The notes under the pieces were generated by a model that saw nothing but the letters and a program-made list of their open reading frames with translations, was not told the DNA's origin and did no database searches. From positions 62,001 through 126,000 of the forward strand of contig NZ_SMZY01000004.1 of NCBI RefSeq assembly GCF_004358755.1: a DNA stretch of 64,000 bases, given 5' to 3'. Positions 42,279-52,170 of the stretch are shown one piece after another; the stretch's first letter is position 1; each line of letters begins with the position of its first letter. The stretch comes from Peribacillus frigoritolerans. GTDB taxonomy: Bacteria > Bacillota > Bacilli > Bacillales > Bacillaceae. The position numbers and the translations under genes were made by a program.

Positions 42279-43091
42279 ATGAAAGATTTGCTAAGAAGAA
42301 TTCACCAGCACGAATTAAACGACTTATCAGCAGTTATTGCCTATTATTTTTTACTATCCCTTTTTCCGCTGCTAATTTTTTTAATTGCCATGTTCCCTTA
42401 TTTTTCGCTCGATGTCACACCACTATTAACGTGGATTAATCACTACGTGCCTTCTGAAACAGCTGAGCTGCTTACAGAACAGATTAGAAGTCTGTTTGGG
42501 GAAACAAACAGCTACATACTTGCATTCGGTGTGATCGCAGCGCTCTGGTCTGCAAGCAATGCAACGCATATTTTAATTCGGGCTTTCAACCGGGCGCTTG
42601 AGATTAAAGAAACCCGTGCTTACATCAAAGTCCGCATAGATGCTCTGCTTTTGGCAGCAGGACTTATTATTACGATTACAATCGCCCTGCTTCTTCCGGT
42701 ATTCGGAAAAGTCATCATTGACACCCTGACCCGCTATGCACCTTTTCTTGAAAATATAAATCCGCTGCTGAATCAGGCAAGGTGGATCATTTCATTTTTC
42801 ATGATTAATTTGGTTTTGCTCGCTCTTTATTATTTTGCGCCAAATGAAAAGCTCGGGTTTTTTGATATCTATTTCGGATCACTTTTAGCAACATCACTCT
42901 GGAGCATCAGCTCTTATGGATTTTCTTTTTACGTGGATAATTTCAAAGCCTTCAACGCTGCTTATGGAAGTTTGGGAGGCATTATTATTTTGCTCATATG
43001 GCTTTATTTCACCGCCTTCTCCATTCTGCTTGGAGGAGAAATAAATGCCATGCGCGTCTGCCGCAGAAAGAAAAAGTACTGTCCGGATTGA
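42279..43091 (+). CDS. YihY/virulence factor BrkB family membrane protein, copy 2
   Basis: This 270-residue protein has six membrane helices, with AVIAYYFLLSLFPLLIFLI, LWSASNATHILIRAFNRALE and YGSLGGIIILLIWLYFTAF. It is a clear paralogue of the protein at 13129-13971; the charged C-terminal tail differs. Function is unknown. GGGAGG stands before the ATG. DedA follows 85 bases downstream on the same strand. Confidence 0.85.
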   Translation: MKDLLRRIHQHELNDLSAVIAYYFLLSLFPLLIFLIAMFPYFSLDVTPLLTWINHYVPSETAELLTEQIRSLFGETNSYILAFGVIAALWSASNATHILIRAFNRALEIKETRAYIKVRIDALLLAAGLIITITIALLLPVFGKVIIDTLTRYAPFLENINPLLNQARWIISFFMINLVLLALYYFAPNEKLGFFDIYFGSLLATSLWSISSYGFSFYVDNFKAFNAAYGSLGGIIILLIWLYFTAFSILLGGEINAMRVCRRKKKYCPD

Positions 43092-43176
43092 TTTTCTCCT
43101 TAATGTACCAGTTTGATATTTATGGAAGCGGGTATTTTCACAATAAGAAGACGAAAGAGAGGAGAAAAGAGATCTC

Positions 43177-43788
43177 ATGTTGGATTTCATCATAAATCTG
43201 CTGCGGGAGTTTGGAATATGGGGTCTTATGGCGGGTCTTGCAATTGAAGCCTCATCGCTGCCTTTTCCAGGTTCACTTATAACCCTTGCGTATGGCTATT
43301 TACTGGATTTATCGATTCTCCAATTAATCTGGATTGCCTTTTTAGGCAGTGCGGTTTACACGGTATTCAGTTTTATTCCCTATTGGATTGGATATAAATT
43401 AGAGCATAAAATGAAAAAGAAGCTGACCAAAAAGAAAAAAACATTCGAGAAAACACAGCGCTGGTTCAAAAAATGCGGACTTTGGAGCATTGCAATTGCG
43501 CGTCCTTTAGGAATCGGCAACTATATATCTTACGTTTCGGGCCTGTCCAAGGTAAAAGCTTTGCCATTTGCCGGACTTACATTTTTAGGGGTATTCCCTC
43601 TGAATATCACGATGCTCTGGCTTGGACAGATCGGCAATCTAAAATCGATCTCTGCTTTCATGTCAGATATGCAGACTTATCTTATGATTGCTGTCGGATT
43701 AGCGATTATCCTATTCCTTCTATACCGTTTTGTTTACAAGAAGAAGGATTGTCCTGATCCAGCCAGTTCCTCCGGTCAAAAAATATAA
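43177..43788 (+). CDS. DedA family (VTT domain) membrane protein
   Basis: This 203-residue protein has a VTT/SNARE-associated Golgi domain: ASSLPFPGSLITLAYGYLL near residue 25 and ARPLGIGNYISYVSGLSKV near 110, with two re-entrant and about four spanning helices. Some members flip undecaprenyl phosphate or phosphatidylethanolamine, and others affect proton-motive force; the specific lipid here is not known. GAGGAG lies upstream of the ATG. It may be cotranscribed with the YihY gene. Confidence 0.85.
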   Translation: MLDFIINLLREFGIWGLMAGLAIEASSLPFPGSLITLAYGYLLDLSILQLIWIAFLGSAVYTVFSFIPYWIGYKLEHKMKKKLTKKKKTFEKTQRWFKKCGLWSIAIARPLGIGNYISYVSGLSKVKALPFAGLTFLGVFPLNITMLWLGQIGNLKSISAFMSDMQTYLMIAVGLAIILFLLYRFVYKKKDCPDPASSSGQKI

Positions 43789-43792
43789 TAAA

Positions 43793-43830
43793 AATAATCC
43801 AAGGGGAAAATCCCCCTGGATTATTTTTTT
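43793..43830. terminator. Bidirectional terminator
   Basis: AATAATCC and GGATTATT with inner GGGG and CCCC arms form a long stem with a T tail. The stop of the amino acid permease (TAA, 43821-43823 on the minus strand) lies in it. Confidence 0.85.
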
Positions 43831-45173
43831 GCACCAAACAGATAAATCAGTGTCAAAATGATACATATCGACAGAGTGATTATCGTACCGATTGGCGGTG
43901 AAGTCATTAATATCCCCGCCAGAATGGCAAGTAAAGCGATTAATGAAAACCATGATGTATATGGATAGCTTTTTACAAAAAATCCTTTTAGCACTGTACC
44001 TGGTTTTCTGCTTTTCAGATGAGCAAGTGTAAGCAAAATCCAAATGGATAAAATCGCGTATCCGGGTACGACCATTAGATAGCCAAATGTTTCACCTTCA
44101 GCAAATACAGCAACAATTACTCCTATATATAAGAATGAAGTACTCGCAAGCAGTGCTCTGACAGGCACACGTTTAGAAGATAACTTCGAGAAAAACTTCG
44201 GTGCGTTTCCGTCCAAAGCCTGTGTGTACAGGAGACGTGATGCAGCATACATCCCGGTGTTTGCTGCGGATATCACAGCAGTCAGCAGGACGAAATTCAT
44301 AAATCCTCCGATATATGGAATGCCAAGCGTATCAAATACCGTGACAAACGGGCTTTGCTTACCAACCTCATTCCATGGCATCAGACTGACAATGACAAGA
44401 ATCGGAAGGACGTAAAAGACTAAAATACGGATAATAACACTGCGTGCTGCTTTTGGAATAACCTTTTCCGGGTTTTCTGTTTCACCAAGCGTCATCCCAA
44501 TCATTTCGGTGCCGCCGAATGAAAACATGACAACAAGCATGGAAGCAGCAATACCTGATATTCCAAATGGAAGAAATCCGCCGTGCTCTGTCAGGTTTCC
44601 AAATCCTGCAGCACTTTCTCCATTAAAACCTGCAAAAATCAGAACTCCTCCAAGTAAAATAAACAGGGTTAAAACGGATACCTTTAAGGCAGAAAGCCAG
44701 TACTCTGTCTCTCCAAATATGTTAACTGCAAACAAATTAATAACAGTAATTAAGACAGAAACAATCAACGACAGCAGCCATAGCGGCGTATCTGTAAACC
44801 AGTATTTCAAAAACCCAGCCGCTGCTGCCATTTCTGCCGCCATAACAAGCATCCAGCTGATGAAATAAATCCATCCTGCAAAAAAACCTGCATATGGACC
44901 GAGAATCGTCTGAATCAAATCTCTCAATGTTTTCGCTTTAGGCTGCTGAACAGCCATTTCAGCCATTGCCTGCATGACAAAATATAAAATAATACCCGCT
45001 AATAAATATGATAAAATGACACCGGGTCCCGCAAGTTCAATGGATGAACTGCTTCCCTGAAAAATGCCAGCCCCAATTGCACCGCCAAGGGCGATCATCG
45101 TCACATGCCTTGATTTAAGCCCTCTGGCTAATTCTTCATTGCCTTTAGCCGGCTTTTCATTATTTAAACTCAT
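43821..45173 (-). CDS. Amino acid permease (APC superfamily)
   Basis: This 450-residue protein has twelve predicted helices. The N-terminus has RHVTMIALGGAIGAGIFQGS, the substrate-binding GxGIF-type unwinding of helix 1 in APC transporters. Helix 6 region FSFGGTEMIGMTLGETENPE fits the AAT/GABA-permease subgroup of B. subtilis (AapA, YbxG, YtnA types). It probably takes up an amino acid with protons; which one is not visible. It is monocistronic. Confidence 0.85.
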   Translation of the reverse strand: MSLNNEKPAKGNEELARGLKSRHVTMIALGGAIGAGIFQGSSSSIELAGPGVILSYLLAGIILYFVMQAMAEMAVQQPKAKTLRDLIQTILGPYAGFFAGWIYFISWMLVMAAEMAAAAGFLKYWFTDTPLWLLSLIVSVLITVINLFAVNIFGETEYWLSALKVSVLTLFILLGGVLIFAGFNGESAAGFGNLTEHGGFLPFGISGIAASMLVVMFSFGGTEMIGMTLGETENPEKVIPKAARSVIIRILVFYVLPILVIVSLMPWNEVGKQSPFVTVFDTLGIPYIGGFMNFVLLTAVISAANTGMYAASRLLYTQALDGNAPKFFSKLSSKRVPVRALLASTSFLYIGVIVAVFAEGETFGYLMVVPGYAILSIWILLTLAHLKSRKPGTVLKGFFVKSYPYTSWFSLIALLAILAGILMTSPPIGTIITLSICIILTLIYLFGAKK

Positions 45174-45260
45174 GCTCGTCTCTCCTTACTAAAGTTCTAT
45201 GCTCTTTTGCAGTACATGTTATCTTAACAAAAAAGCAGAAACGTGAAAACTGCCTGAAAT

Positions 45261-45977
45261 TTAGGTATTTTTCGTCAGCTCCCAAATCTCTTTTAAAACC
45301 GGCATCTCTCCTTTTTCCTCTTCCGTCACCTTATCCCAGTGAATCCCGTCCGGCTTGCTGTATGGTGTGTTCGTTTCCAACACACCGAGCTCTGTAACGA
45401 TATAATCCACAGGTAAATCATATGTATCCACTTTAAACTCTTCCTCTGTCACTTGAATACTGTGAATAGTTGATATAACAGGAACATGAGGATTTCCAAG
45501 CTCCATCATGATGGCATACTCGCGATCGGAATACCCTTCACCTTTGCCGATTCTTCTTCCGTCTTTATGAACAGCGACAGATCCGGCCACAATTAAATCA
45601 ACCTTCGGCAGCTCTGATAACGGAACTTCTTTCCCATATTCTTTTATATTCTTTAAGCTGACAGCTCTGCGCTCTTCGCCTTCAGGAACCCATTCTCTTT
45701 TCAGCATGATAAAGCCTGCTTTTAACCTTGGAGTTGGAACGAGAAGTGTTTTTCCGTCTTTTATGACACGGGCGCGAAGAGGAAGCTGCGGCGCATCAGG
45801 ATTTATTTTTATGACTTCCGCTTTCTTATATACTTCAAGCTGCGAGGCATACTCTGCCGCAGCTGCTGCCCCTTTAAAATTCGGAATTCTATTTTTTAAA
45901 GGAAACGGAAATCCCCCAAGTTTCTCATTCTCAAGCCTGTCCCATTTATCCTGGCGAATTTCGTCCTTCGTTTTCAT
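45261..45977 (-). CDS. 5-formyltetrahydrofolate cyclo-ligase-like protein
   Basis: This 238-residue protein resembles the methenyltetrahydrofolate synthetase domain (MTHFSD) branch of the NagB/RpiA/CoA transferase-like 5-FCL family. The key motif is GRRIGKGEGYSDREYAIM, where the usual bacterial enzyme has GxGxGYYDR; here Ser replaces the second Tyr. True 5-FCL is about 190 residues; this one is longer with divergent ends. Activity on 5-formyl-THF is therefore uncertain. It overlaps the upstream acetyltransferase gene by four bases. Confidence 0.75.
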   Translation of the reverse strand: MKTKDEIRQDKWDRLENEKLGGFPFPLKNRIPNFKGAAAAAEYASQLEVYKKAEVIKINPDAPQLPLRARVIKDGKTLLVPTPRLKAGFIMLKREWVPEGEERRAVSLKNIKEYGKEVPLSELPKVDLIVAGSVAVHKDGRRIGKGEGYSDREYAIMMELGNPHVPVISTIHSIQVTEEEFKVDTYDLPVDYIVTELGVLETNTPYSKPDGIHWDKVTEEEKGEMPVLKEIWELTKNT

Positions 45978-46435
45978 TGTTTATCCCCCTTCCTTTTCAG
46001 ATCTAAATAATGTGTAGAGTTTTCAAATCGATTTTTTTCTATAAATCCCGCCTGTTTGTAAAACAGGGACGCTTCCTGAGTATCCGTTCTGAGAACAGCG
46101 ACATCGAAAAAATCTTCAGCTTCTTCTAAAAGAGCTCTTAATATTAGTTCGCCGACACCTTGTCTTCTATGTTCTTTTGAAACATAAAATCTTCTTATGC
46201 GCCCAGCCTTTTCATTTTGTGAATATGGATCCTGATTTATGCCTCCGATGCCAATCAGTGTTTCATTATGAAATGCACCCAGCAGCATCTCACCTGGCTT
46301 ATTAAACGTATTGTCGCCTGATTGATAATCAGCAGCGAGTCTTTCCAGAAAACGAAATCCCTCGCGTTTACTTTCGTCTAAAAGATTTAATATTTCTTCA
46401 GTCTTTACAGAATCCAGTCGTTTTACTGTAATCAT
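45974..46435 (-). CDS. GNAT family N-acetyltransferase
   Basis: About 153 residues. The acetyl-CoA loop is in FYVSKEHRRQGVGELILRALL, followed by LRTDTQEASLFYKQAGF. The ATG at 46433-46435 follows GAGGGAATAAC, whereas the frame continuing to 46501 would include that site. The last four bases overlap the start of the next gene (ATGA), giving a two-gene operon with the folate cyclo-ligase-like protein. The substrate is unknown. Confidence 0.8.
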   Translation of the reverse strand: MITVKRLDSVKTEEILNLLDESKREGFRFLERLAADYQSGDNTFNKPGEMLLGAFHNETLIGIGGINQDPYSQNEKAGRIRRFYVSKEHRRQGVGELILRALLEEAEDFFDVAVLRTDTQEASLFYKQAGFIEKNRFENSTHYLDLKRKGDKQ

Positions 46436-46541
46436 GTTATTCCCTCTTTCTTCTTCATAAGAACATTTTAAAAGGCTCTTTCTTTGCCTTGTCCGCTGCA
46501 AGGTGATACGTTAATAAAAACGATATCAGGAGGATGAAAAA

Positions 46542-47561
46542 ATGACGTATTCACAAAAACAAATACTGCTTGCAGATCGTCCATCAGGAAAACCAACAGC
46601 CGAGACGTTTCAATATGCAGAAGTGCCTGTGCCTACACCCGAGGAAGGACAGGTCCTCATCCGCACTCTGTATTTATCAGTCGATCCATATATGAGAGGC
46701 CGCATGAATGAAGGCAAATCCTATGTGGCGCCTTTTCAGCTGAATGAACCGATTTCAGGCGGAGTTGTTGGCGAGGTTGTCGATTCAAAAGGCAGCAAAT
46801 TAAAACAGGGGGATATCATCATCGGCAATCTTCCCTGGCAGGAATACTCTGTGGCAGGGGAAAAAGAGGTCCGCCAGATTGACCCTTCCATCGCACCCAT
46901 TTCAGCCTATCTTGGCATCCTTGGCATGCCCGGATTAACAGCGTATTTCGGTCTGCTTGATATCGGCAAGCCTAAAGAAGGCGAAACAGTCGTTGTTTCA
47001 GGTGCAGCAGGAGCAGTTGGTTCTGCAGTTGGCCAAATTGCTAAAATTAAAGGTGCACGAGTTGTGGGTATTGCGGGTTCAGATGAAAAAATCAAGTATT
47101 TGATTGATGAACTTGGATTTGATGCTGCTATCAATTATAAAACAGAAGATGTAGGAAAAGCACTTGCAGAAGCATGCCCAAATGGCGTGGATGTCTATTA
47201 TGACAACGTAGGCGGAGAGATCTCAGAAGCTGTTCATAAACGGCTGAATAAATTTGCGCGAATTCCAGTATGCGGTGCGATTTCAACTTATAATTCAGAC
47301 GGGGCTGACTTAGGTCCCCGCATTGAAACAACACTGATTAAATCAAGTGTCCTCATGCAGGGATTCGTAGTCGGCGATTTCTCTTCCCGCTTCAGCGAAG
47401 GCGCAAGAGAACTTGCAGGCTGGCTGCAGGAAGGCAAGCTGAAATATGAAGAGACCATCGTCGAAGGCTTTGAGAAGATCCCACAGGCATTCCTTGGCTT
47501 GTTTGAAGGAACGAATTTAGGCAAGCAGCTTGTGAAGATTGCTGAACCTGCTGTAAAATAA
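46542..47561 (+). CDS. yfmJ: NADP-dependent medium-chain oxidoreductase
   Basis: This 339-residue zinc-independent MDR enzyme has an N-terminal catalytic fold with YLSVDPYMRGRMNE and a nucleotide domain with VVVSGAAGAVGSAVGQIAKI. The DVYYDNVGGEI motif is typical of the prostaglandin reductase/alkenal reductase group that includes B. subtilis YfmJ. It should reduce alpha,beta-unsaturated carbonyls with NADPH. AGGAGGA precedes the ATG. Confidence 0.88.
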   Translation: MTYSQKQILLADRPSGKPTAETFQYAEVPVPTPEEGQVLIRTLYLSVDPYMRGRMNEGKSYVAPFQLNEPISGGVVGEVVDSKGSKLKQGDIIIGNLPWQEYSVAGEKEVRQIDPSIAPISAYLGILGMPGLTAYFGLLDIGKPKEGETVVVSGAAGAVGSAVGQIAKIKGARVVGIAGSDEKIKYLIDELGFDAAINYKTEDVGKALAEACPNGVDVYYDNVGGEISEAVHKRLNKFARIPVCGAISTYNSDGADLGPRIETTLIKSSVLMQGFVVGDFSSRFSEGARELAGWLQEGKLKYEETIVEGFEKIPQAFLGLFEGTNLGKQLVKIAEPAVK

Positions 47562-47574
47562 TCCTCTTATAACG

Positions 47575-47602
47575 AAAAGTCGACCGTTATCGGTCGACTT
47601 TT
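47575..47602. terminator. Bidirectional terminator
   Basis: AAAAGTCGACCG and CGGTCGACTTTT pair perfectly with a four-base loop between the convergent yfmJ and DeoR-type genes. Confidence 0.9.
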
Positions 47603-48370
47603 TTAACATTGTATCCAATCACACGAAACATCCCAATCTGCTGGCAGGTCAGCATTAGAAATAATTTTATCCACTTTTTCAATAGGCACCATTTTATAGT
47701 TGGCGCGTGAACCAATTTTAGAGTGATCAGCTAAAACATAAACCTCTTTTGCATTTTGAATGATTATCTTTGAAAGAACGGCCTTTTCAAGATCATAGCA
47801 AGTGATGCCGTCATCAGCCGATATTCCGTCTATTGCTATGAAAGCTTTATCTACGAAAAATTCCTTTGCCATCTGCTCTGCCAGTGCCCCGGAGGAACGG
47901 AAATGCTTGCTTCTTACGCTTCCGCCGATAAAAATAACTTCTCCATCAAATTGATTTTTGTTCGAGTAAGAAATCAAAAGCGAAGCGACCGGAAAGGAGT
48001 TGGTTATGACCGTTACATTCTGGCAATCGCATAATGGCTTCACCATCTGCAGGGTTGTACTTCCCTCATCGATAAAAATCACGTCATTTTTTTTAATGGA
48101 AGAAACAGCTTTATGTGCGATGCACTGCTTTTCATCAATTCTGATAATTTCCCGTTCAAAGAGTGCCGGTTCTTCCTTTTCCTCCGAAAGCTTTATGGCG
48201 CCTCCGTATACCTTTTTAAGTTTTTTTTCATTTTCCAGCTCTTCTAAGTAACGCCTGATGGTTTCAGTTGAAACGTCAAAATCCTTTGCGAGATCGTTAA
48301 CCTTCACTTTACCCTGTTTTTCTATTAGCTCAGCGATTACTTTTTTTCTTTCCTCTGCTAATAAAGACAT
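47603..48370 (-). CDS. DeoR-family transcriptional regulator of the phosphonate operon
   Basis: This 255-residue protein has an N-terminal winged helix (VNDLAKDFDVSTETIRRYLEEL) and a DeoR C-terminal sensor domain with IFIDEGSTTLQMV and FIGGSVRSKHFRSSGALAEQM, which binds phosphorylated sugars or similar effectors. It lies 133 bases downstream of phnW on the same strand, so it is probably the operon's regulator. AEP operons elsewhere use GntR or LysR-type regulators. The effector is unknown; phosphonoacetaldehyde or AEP is a guess. Confidence 0.8.
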   Translation of the reverse strand: MSLLAEERKKVIAELIEKQGKVKVNDLAKDFDVSTETIRRYLEELENEKKLKKVYGGAIKLSEEKEEPALFEREIIRIDEKQCIAHKAVSSIKKNDVIFIDEGSTTLQMVKPLCDCQNVTVITNSFPVASLLISYSNKNQFDGEVIFIGGSVRSKHFRSSGALAEQMAKEFFVDKAFIAIDGISADDGITCYDLEKAVLSKIIIQNAKEVYVLADHSKIGSRANYKMVPIEKVDKIISNADLPADWDVSCDWIQC

Positions 48371-48503
48371 TCCTCAGACTCCTAAATCACATATTATGTT
48401 CGTTTAAGTATTTAATCTTATTAGATAAATATACTATGATTTTCAAGCTTAATAAATATCTGCTGCTTTCTCTATTACTAATGGCCGTAATGTGCCTCGA
48501 TTT

Positions 48504-49616
48504 TCACAGCTCCACAGCCTCTTTAAAAGATGTGTTTTTAATGGCAGCCAGTAATTGATCGATATCTTCAGGATACACCTCGCCGATATTGCCGATTCTA
48601 AACGTGTCCAATTTTGAAATTTTCCCCGGATAGATGACAAAACCCTTTTGCTTTAATTTTTCATAGAAGCCGGAAAAAGTAAAGGACTCGACTTCAGGGT
48701 ACAAAAATGCCGTAATAATAGGCGACTGATTTTCAATGTTCAACAATACCCTAAAACCTATTTCATGCATTCCTTGAACCAGTCTGCGCTGATTTTCCCT
48801 ATAGCGCTCATAGCGTGCATGAACTCCGCCCTCATTCTCGAGCTCGATCAACGCTTGAAAGAAAGCTCTGACCACATGGGTGGGTGATGTGAACCGCCAT
48901 TTCCCTTCATGCTTTTCCATTGTTTCAAATTGATCATATAAATCAAGAGAGAGGGATCTGGCATTTCCCCTGCATTTGGCAAGCTCTTCTTTTTTCGCAA
49001 TAATAAATCCAAAACCAGGAACACCTTGAATGCATTTATTAGCGCTGCTGATCAAATAATCGATTTTTAAGGCGGAGACATCAATCGGAATTCCGCCAAA
49101 GCTGCTCATTGCATCAACTATCGTGATTAGACCATGCTCCTTTGCGAGACGGCATATATCTTCAATCGGATTCAGCATTCCTGTTGTTGTTTCACAGTGT
49201 ACAACAGCAAGATGTGTAAGATCTTTATGCGTTTCAAGCAATTCTTGTATAGATTCGATATCGAGAACGGTTTGCTCATCTGATCTATAAATGATCGCAG
49301 GGATCCCCAGGATAACCGCCATTTCAGCGATTCGTTCGCCATATGCTCCGTTGCATGCAACGAGGAGCTTTCCATTTTCTTTCGGAATTACGCTTGAAAT
49401 GACAGATTCAACGGAAAACGTTCCGCTTCCCTGCATAAGAACAGCCGTGTATTCTTCTGAACCGGGTGCTGCAAGAGCTGTTAATCTCATTCTAATATCC
49501 TGAACGATTGCGTTATAATCTTTATCCCACGTGCACCAATCCTTTAGCATAGACTCACGGACGGTTTTTGAAGTGGATAAAGGTCCAGGTGTTAACAGCA
49601 AGTATGGATTATTCAT
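48504..49616 (-). CDS. phnW: 2-aminoethylphosphonate-pyruvate transaminase
   Basis: This 370-residue PLP enzyme starts [20 protein letters not shown], has [16 protein letters not shown], the aspartate in [15 protein letters not shown] and the PLP lysine in [17 protein letters not shown]. It converts 2-aminoethylphosphonate and pyruvate to phosphonoacetaldehyde and alanine. It overlaps the phnX gene by eight bases, and PhnX takes the product on. Length fits the family. Confidence 0.93.
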   Translation of the reverse strand: MNNPYLLLTPGPLSTSKTVRESMLKDWCTWDKDYNAIVQDIRMRLTALAAPGSEEYTAVLMQGSGTFSVESVISSVIPKENGKLLVACNGAYGERIAEMAVILGIPAIIYRSDEQTVLDIESIQELLETHKDLTHLAVVHCETTTGMLNPIEDICRLAKEHGLITIVDAMSSFGGIPIDVSALKIDYLISSANKCIQGVPGFGFIIAKKEELAKCRGNARSLSLDLYDQFETMEKHEGKWRFTSPTHVVRAFFQALIELENEGGVHARYERYRENQRRLVQGMHEIGFRVLLNIENQSPIITAFLYPEVESFTFSGFYEKLKQKGFVIYPGKISKLDTFRIGNIGEVYPEDIDQLLAAIKNTSFKEAVEL

Positions 49617-50406
49617 GTTCTGTCTGCCCCTTTTCTATTTTTTCCAGTAACGGAATCAGTTCTGCAAATTCATTCAGCACATAATGAGCACCAGCTCGAT
49701 AGAAACGGTCCCTTACTTCATCCATCTTTTCCTTTAACTCGTCCTGGTCAAGCCTTCTCACTTCATCTTCCGTCAGTCCAAGCTCATTGCTTCCAAGAAT
49801 CACTCCTACTGCCCACATGCCAGCGTTGATGCCTTCTTTGATGTCTGAAACGGTATCACCGACTTTTAAGAGCTTGTTCATTGGATAAATGCCCATCTCG
49901 ATTGCATTCATGTAGGTCATCCATGGATATGGGCGGCCCGCTTTTACATCATCAGGAGTAAAAAGATAATCGGGAAAATATCCTTTTTCCTTTGCGTAAG
50001 GCGCCACAATTTTCATCATTTCTTTTGTGTAGCCAGTGGTAGAGCCAATTTTCAAACCTTGTTCACGCAGCTTTTGTATCGTTTGAACCACACCTGGAAG
50101 AGGCGTTGTAAATTGAGGAAGAATATCAAATAAAATCGTTTCAAACTCTTCGTACATAGACTCCACATCCTGTTCAGCCGGTTCCTGACCATGAACAGTT
50201 ACCCATTCTTCTTTAATGCGCGGCATTTCACATAGTGCCCGTATATGATCAATTTTTAATAATCCCATCGGTTTACGCGCTTCCTCTGCTGTAATGCTCA
50301 CTTCCCGATTCAGAAAAACTTCTATAAACACCTGAAGCGGAGCAAAGCATCCATAATCAACCGTTGTTCCTGCCCAATCCAAAATGACTCCTTCTATTTT
50401 CCCCAT
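49609..50406 (-). CDS. phnX: Phosphonoacetaldehyde hydrolase
   Basis: This 265-residue HAD-superfamily enzyme has the nucleophile aspartate in [13 protein letters not shown], the Schiff-base lysine in [12 protein letters not shown] and [15 protein letters not shown]. It splits phosphonoacetaldehyde to acetaldehyde and phosphate. Its start directly follows the permease stop. With PhnW it forms the complete two-step degradation of AEP, yielding nitrogen, carbon and phosphate. Confidence 0.93.
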   Translation of the reverse strand: MGKIEGVILDWAGTTVDYGCFAPLQVFIEVFLNREVSITAEEARKPMGLLKIDHIRALCEMPRIKEEWVTVHGQEPAEQDVESMYEEFETILFDILPQFTTPLPGVVQTIQKLREQGLKIGSTTGYTKEMMKIVAPYAKEKGYFPDYLFTPDDVKAGRPYPWMTYMNAIEMGIYPMNKLLKVGDTVSDIKEGINAGMWAVGVILGSNELGLTEDEVRRLDQDELKEKMDEVRDRFYRAGAHYVLNEFAELIPLLEKIEKGQTEHE

Positions 50407-52170
50407 TTAAAGTTCCTCCTTCATTGATTTACGATTTTTCATCCATTTTACAATCAGTTCATAGATAACCCTGACAAGAATGTTAGTTGCAACAATAAAT
50501 ATACTCATAGCAGCGGCTGAGGCTAGATTTCCGGCATCATCCATATTGACAATCGATACTGCTGCAAGCTTAAAATCTGCTGTATATAGAAATATGACCG
50601 CTGAAACTGTCACCATTGCGTTCACAAAATAATACATTGCTACTTCAAGAATGGCCGGCAGACACATAGGAACCGTCACCTTCATGAAGGTTTTATAAAA
50701 CGGAACGCCCATAGACTCTGATACGAGCTCAAATTCTTTGTCCAGTTTTTTCAATGCTGTTGTTGCGGTAATAAACGAAACAGAATAAAAGTGAACAATA
50801 TTTGCTATGACAATAATGGCAATGGTTCCGTACAGAAAATGAAACGGATTTGCTATCGTATATCCAAAGAATGATAGATTTTGCTTGCTGAAAAAAAAGA
50901 TGTACCCAAGTCCAATGACAAGACCAGGAACTGCAAGAGGAATAAGAGATAAAAAGGTGCTCAATTTCCGGAGTCCAATCATTCCTCTGAATTTTTCAAT
51001 CATATAAGCAAAAATGAACGTAAAGATCGTTCCAAAGATCGCTGTCAGAACAGCTGCAAGCAAACTATTTTTATAAGCTGTTAAGCCATCGCCCGTAAAG
51101 CTGTCAAAGGCAAAATGTTCTAACGTAAATGTCATGTTATATGGCCATATTTTCACGCTGGCAGCAATGAAAACAGCTAAAAACAGGACGCAAACGGCTA
51201 ATGAAATGAGAGAGCAATAGAGAAATGCTAAACGGTCTCTTAGAGGATTTCGTTTTATTTGATAAGGAACTGCTTTTGAACTCCCAGCCACTTGTTGTTT
51301 CCGCTGCGTAAGCTGGTCAACGGCAAAAGCGAGTAACGCCGGAAGCATGAGAATCATGCCTACTGTGGCACCCATCCCCATGTTTTGCTGGCCGATGACC
51401 TGCTTATAGACATCTGTCGCAAGAACATTATATTGGCCGCCTACTATTTTAGGAGCCCCGTAATCTGTAAAACAGAGAGTAAACACCACAAAAATAGAAC
51501 TGATTAATCCGTACTTCGCTGATGGAAGTGTAATGGTGAAAAACTTTTTCAGCCCGCTTGCACCCATTGAGTCAGCCGCTTCATATAGACGCTGATCGGC
51601 ACCTGATAATGCAACCATTAAAATCAGAAATGCTTGTGGAAAGGTATAAATGGTTTCAGCCATAATGATCCCGATTGGACCATATAAATCGATCTTAAAA
51701 CCAGGAATCGTATCGAAAAAACCATTTGTAATCAATCCTTGATTGCCAAATAGATACATCAAGGCAATTCCGTGCATCATCGTTGGTGCAAATAACGGAA
51801 GCAAAGCAGAATAACGAAAGATTGTTTTTCCATATACGTTTGTCCGGGTGATTGCAAATGCATAGACAAATGCCAGACTTACTGCAAGGATTGTCGTGAT
51901 GCTTGAAACAAAGACTGTATTTTGCAGAGATTGAACTAGTATTTCCGATTGAAAGTAACTGACAAAATTCTGCGGTCCAATAAAGATTCCATCACTGTCA
52001 ATAAATGCTTGTACAAACAACATCAGTAATGGGAGCACCAATACAGCAGCAATAGCTAAAAGCGAGAAGATCAAGAGCAAACGCTGCAGCCATTCATTTA
52101 ATCCTGCTTTTTGCCGTTTACGTTTTTTTGATGCCAGGTTTGAATGTGCAGTGGCCATTTGCATCTCCAT
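50407..52170 (-). CDS. 2-aminoethylphosphonate ABC permease (double-length)
   Basis: This 587-residue protein carries two permease modules. The cytosolic coupling loops are at YEAADSMGASGLKKFFTITL and LVSESMGVPFYKTFMKVTVP. It has about twelve helices and is FbpB-like. In Salmonella the same job is split between PhnU and PhnV; here one chain contains both. The adjacent ATPase and binding protein identify it as the membrane part of the AEP importer. Confidence 0.88.
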   Translation of the reverse strand: MEMQMATAHSNLASKKRKRQKAGLNEWLQRLLLIFSLLAIAAVLVLPLLMLFVQAFIDSDGIFIGPQNFVSYFQSEILVQSLQNTVFVSSITTILAVSLAFVYAFAITRTNVYGKTIFRYSALLPLFAPTMMHGIALMYLFGNQGLITNGFFDTIPGFKIDLYGPIGIIMAETIYTFPQAFLILMVALSGADQRLYEAADSMGASGLKKFFTITLPSAKYGLISSIFVVFTLCFTDYGAPKIVGGQYNVLATDVYKQVIGQQNMGMGATVGMILMLPALLAFAVDQLTQRKQQVAGSSKAVPYQIKRNPLRDRLAFLYCSLISLAVCVLFLAVFIAASVKIWPYNMTFTLEHFAFDSFTGDGLTAYKNSLLAAVLTAIFGTIFTFIFAYMIEKFRGMIGLRKLSTFLSLIPLAVPGLVIGLGYIFFFSKQNLSFFGYTIANPFHFLYGTIAIIVIANIVHFYSVSFITATTALKKLDKEFELVSESMGVPFYKTFMKVTVPMCLPAILEVAMYYFVNAMVTVSAVIFLYTADFKLAAVSIVNMDDAGNLASAAAMSIFIVATNILVRVIYELIVKWMKNRKSMKEEL

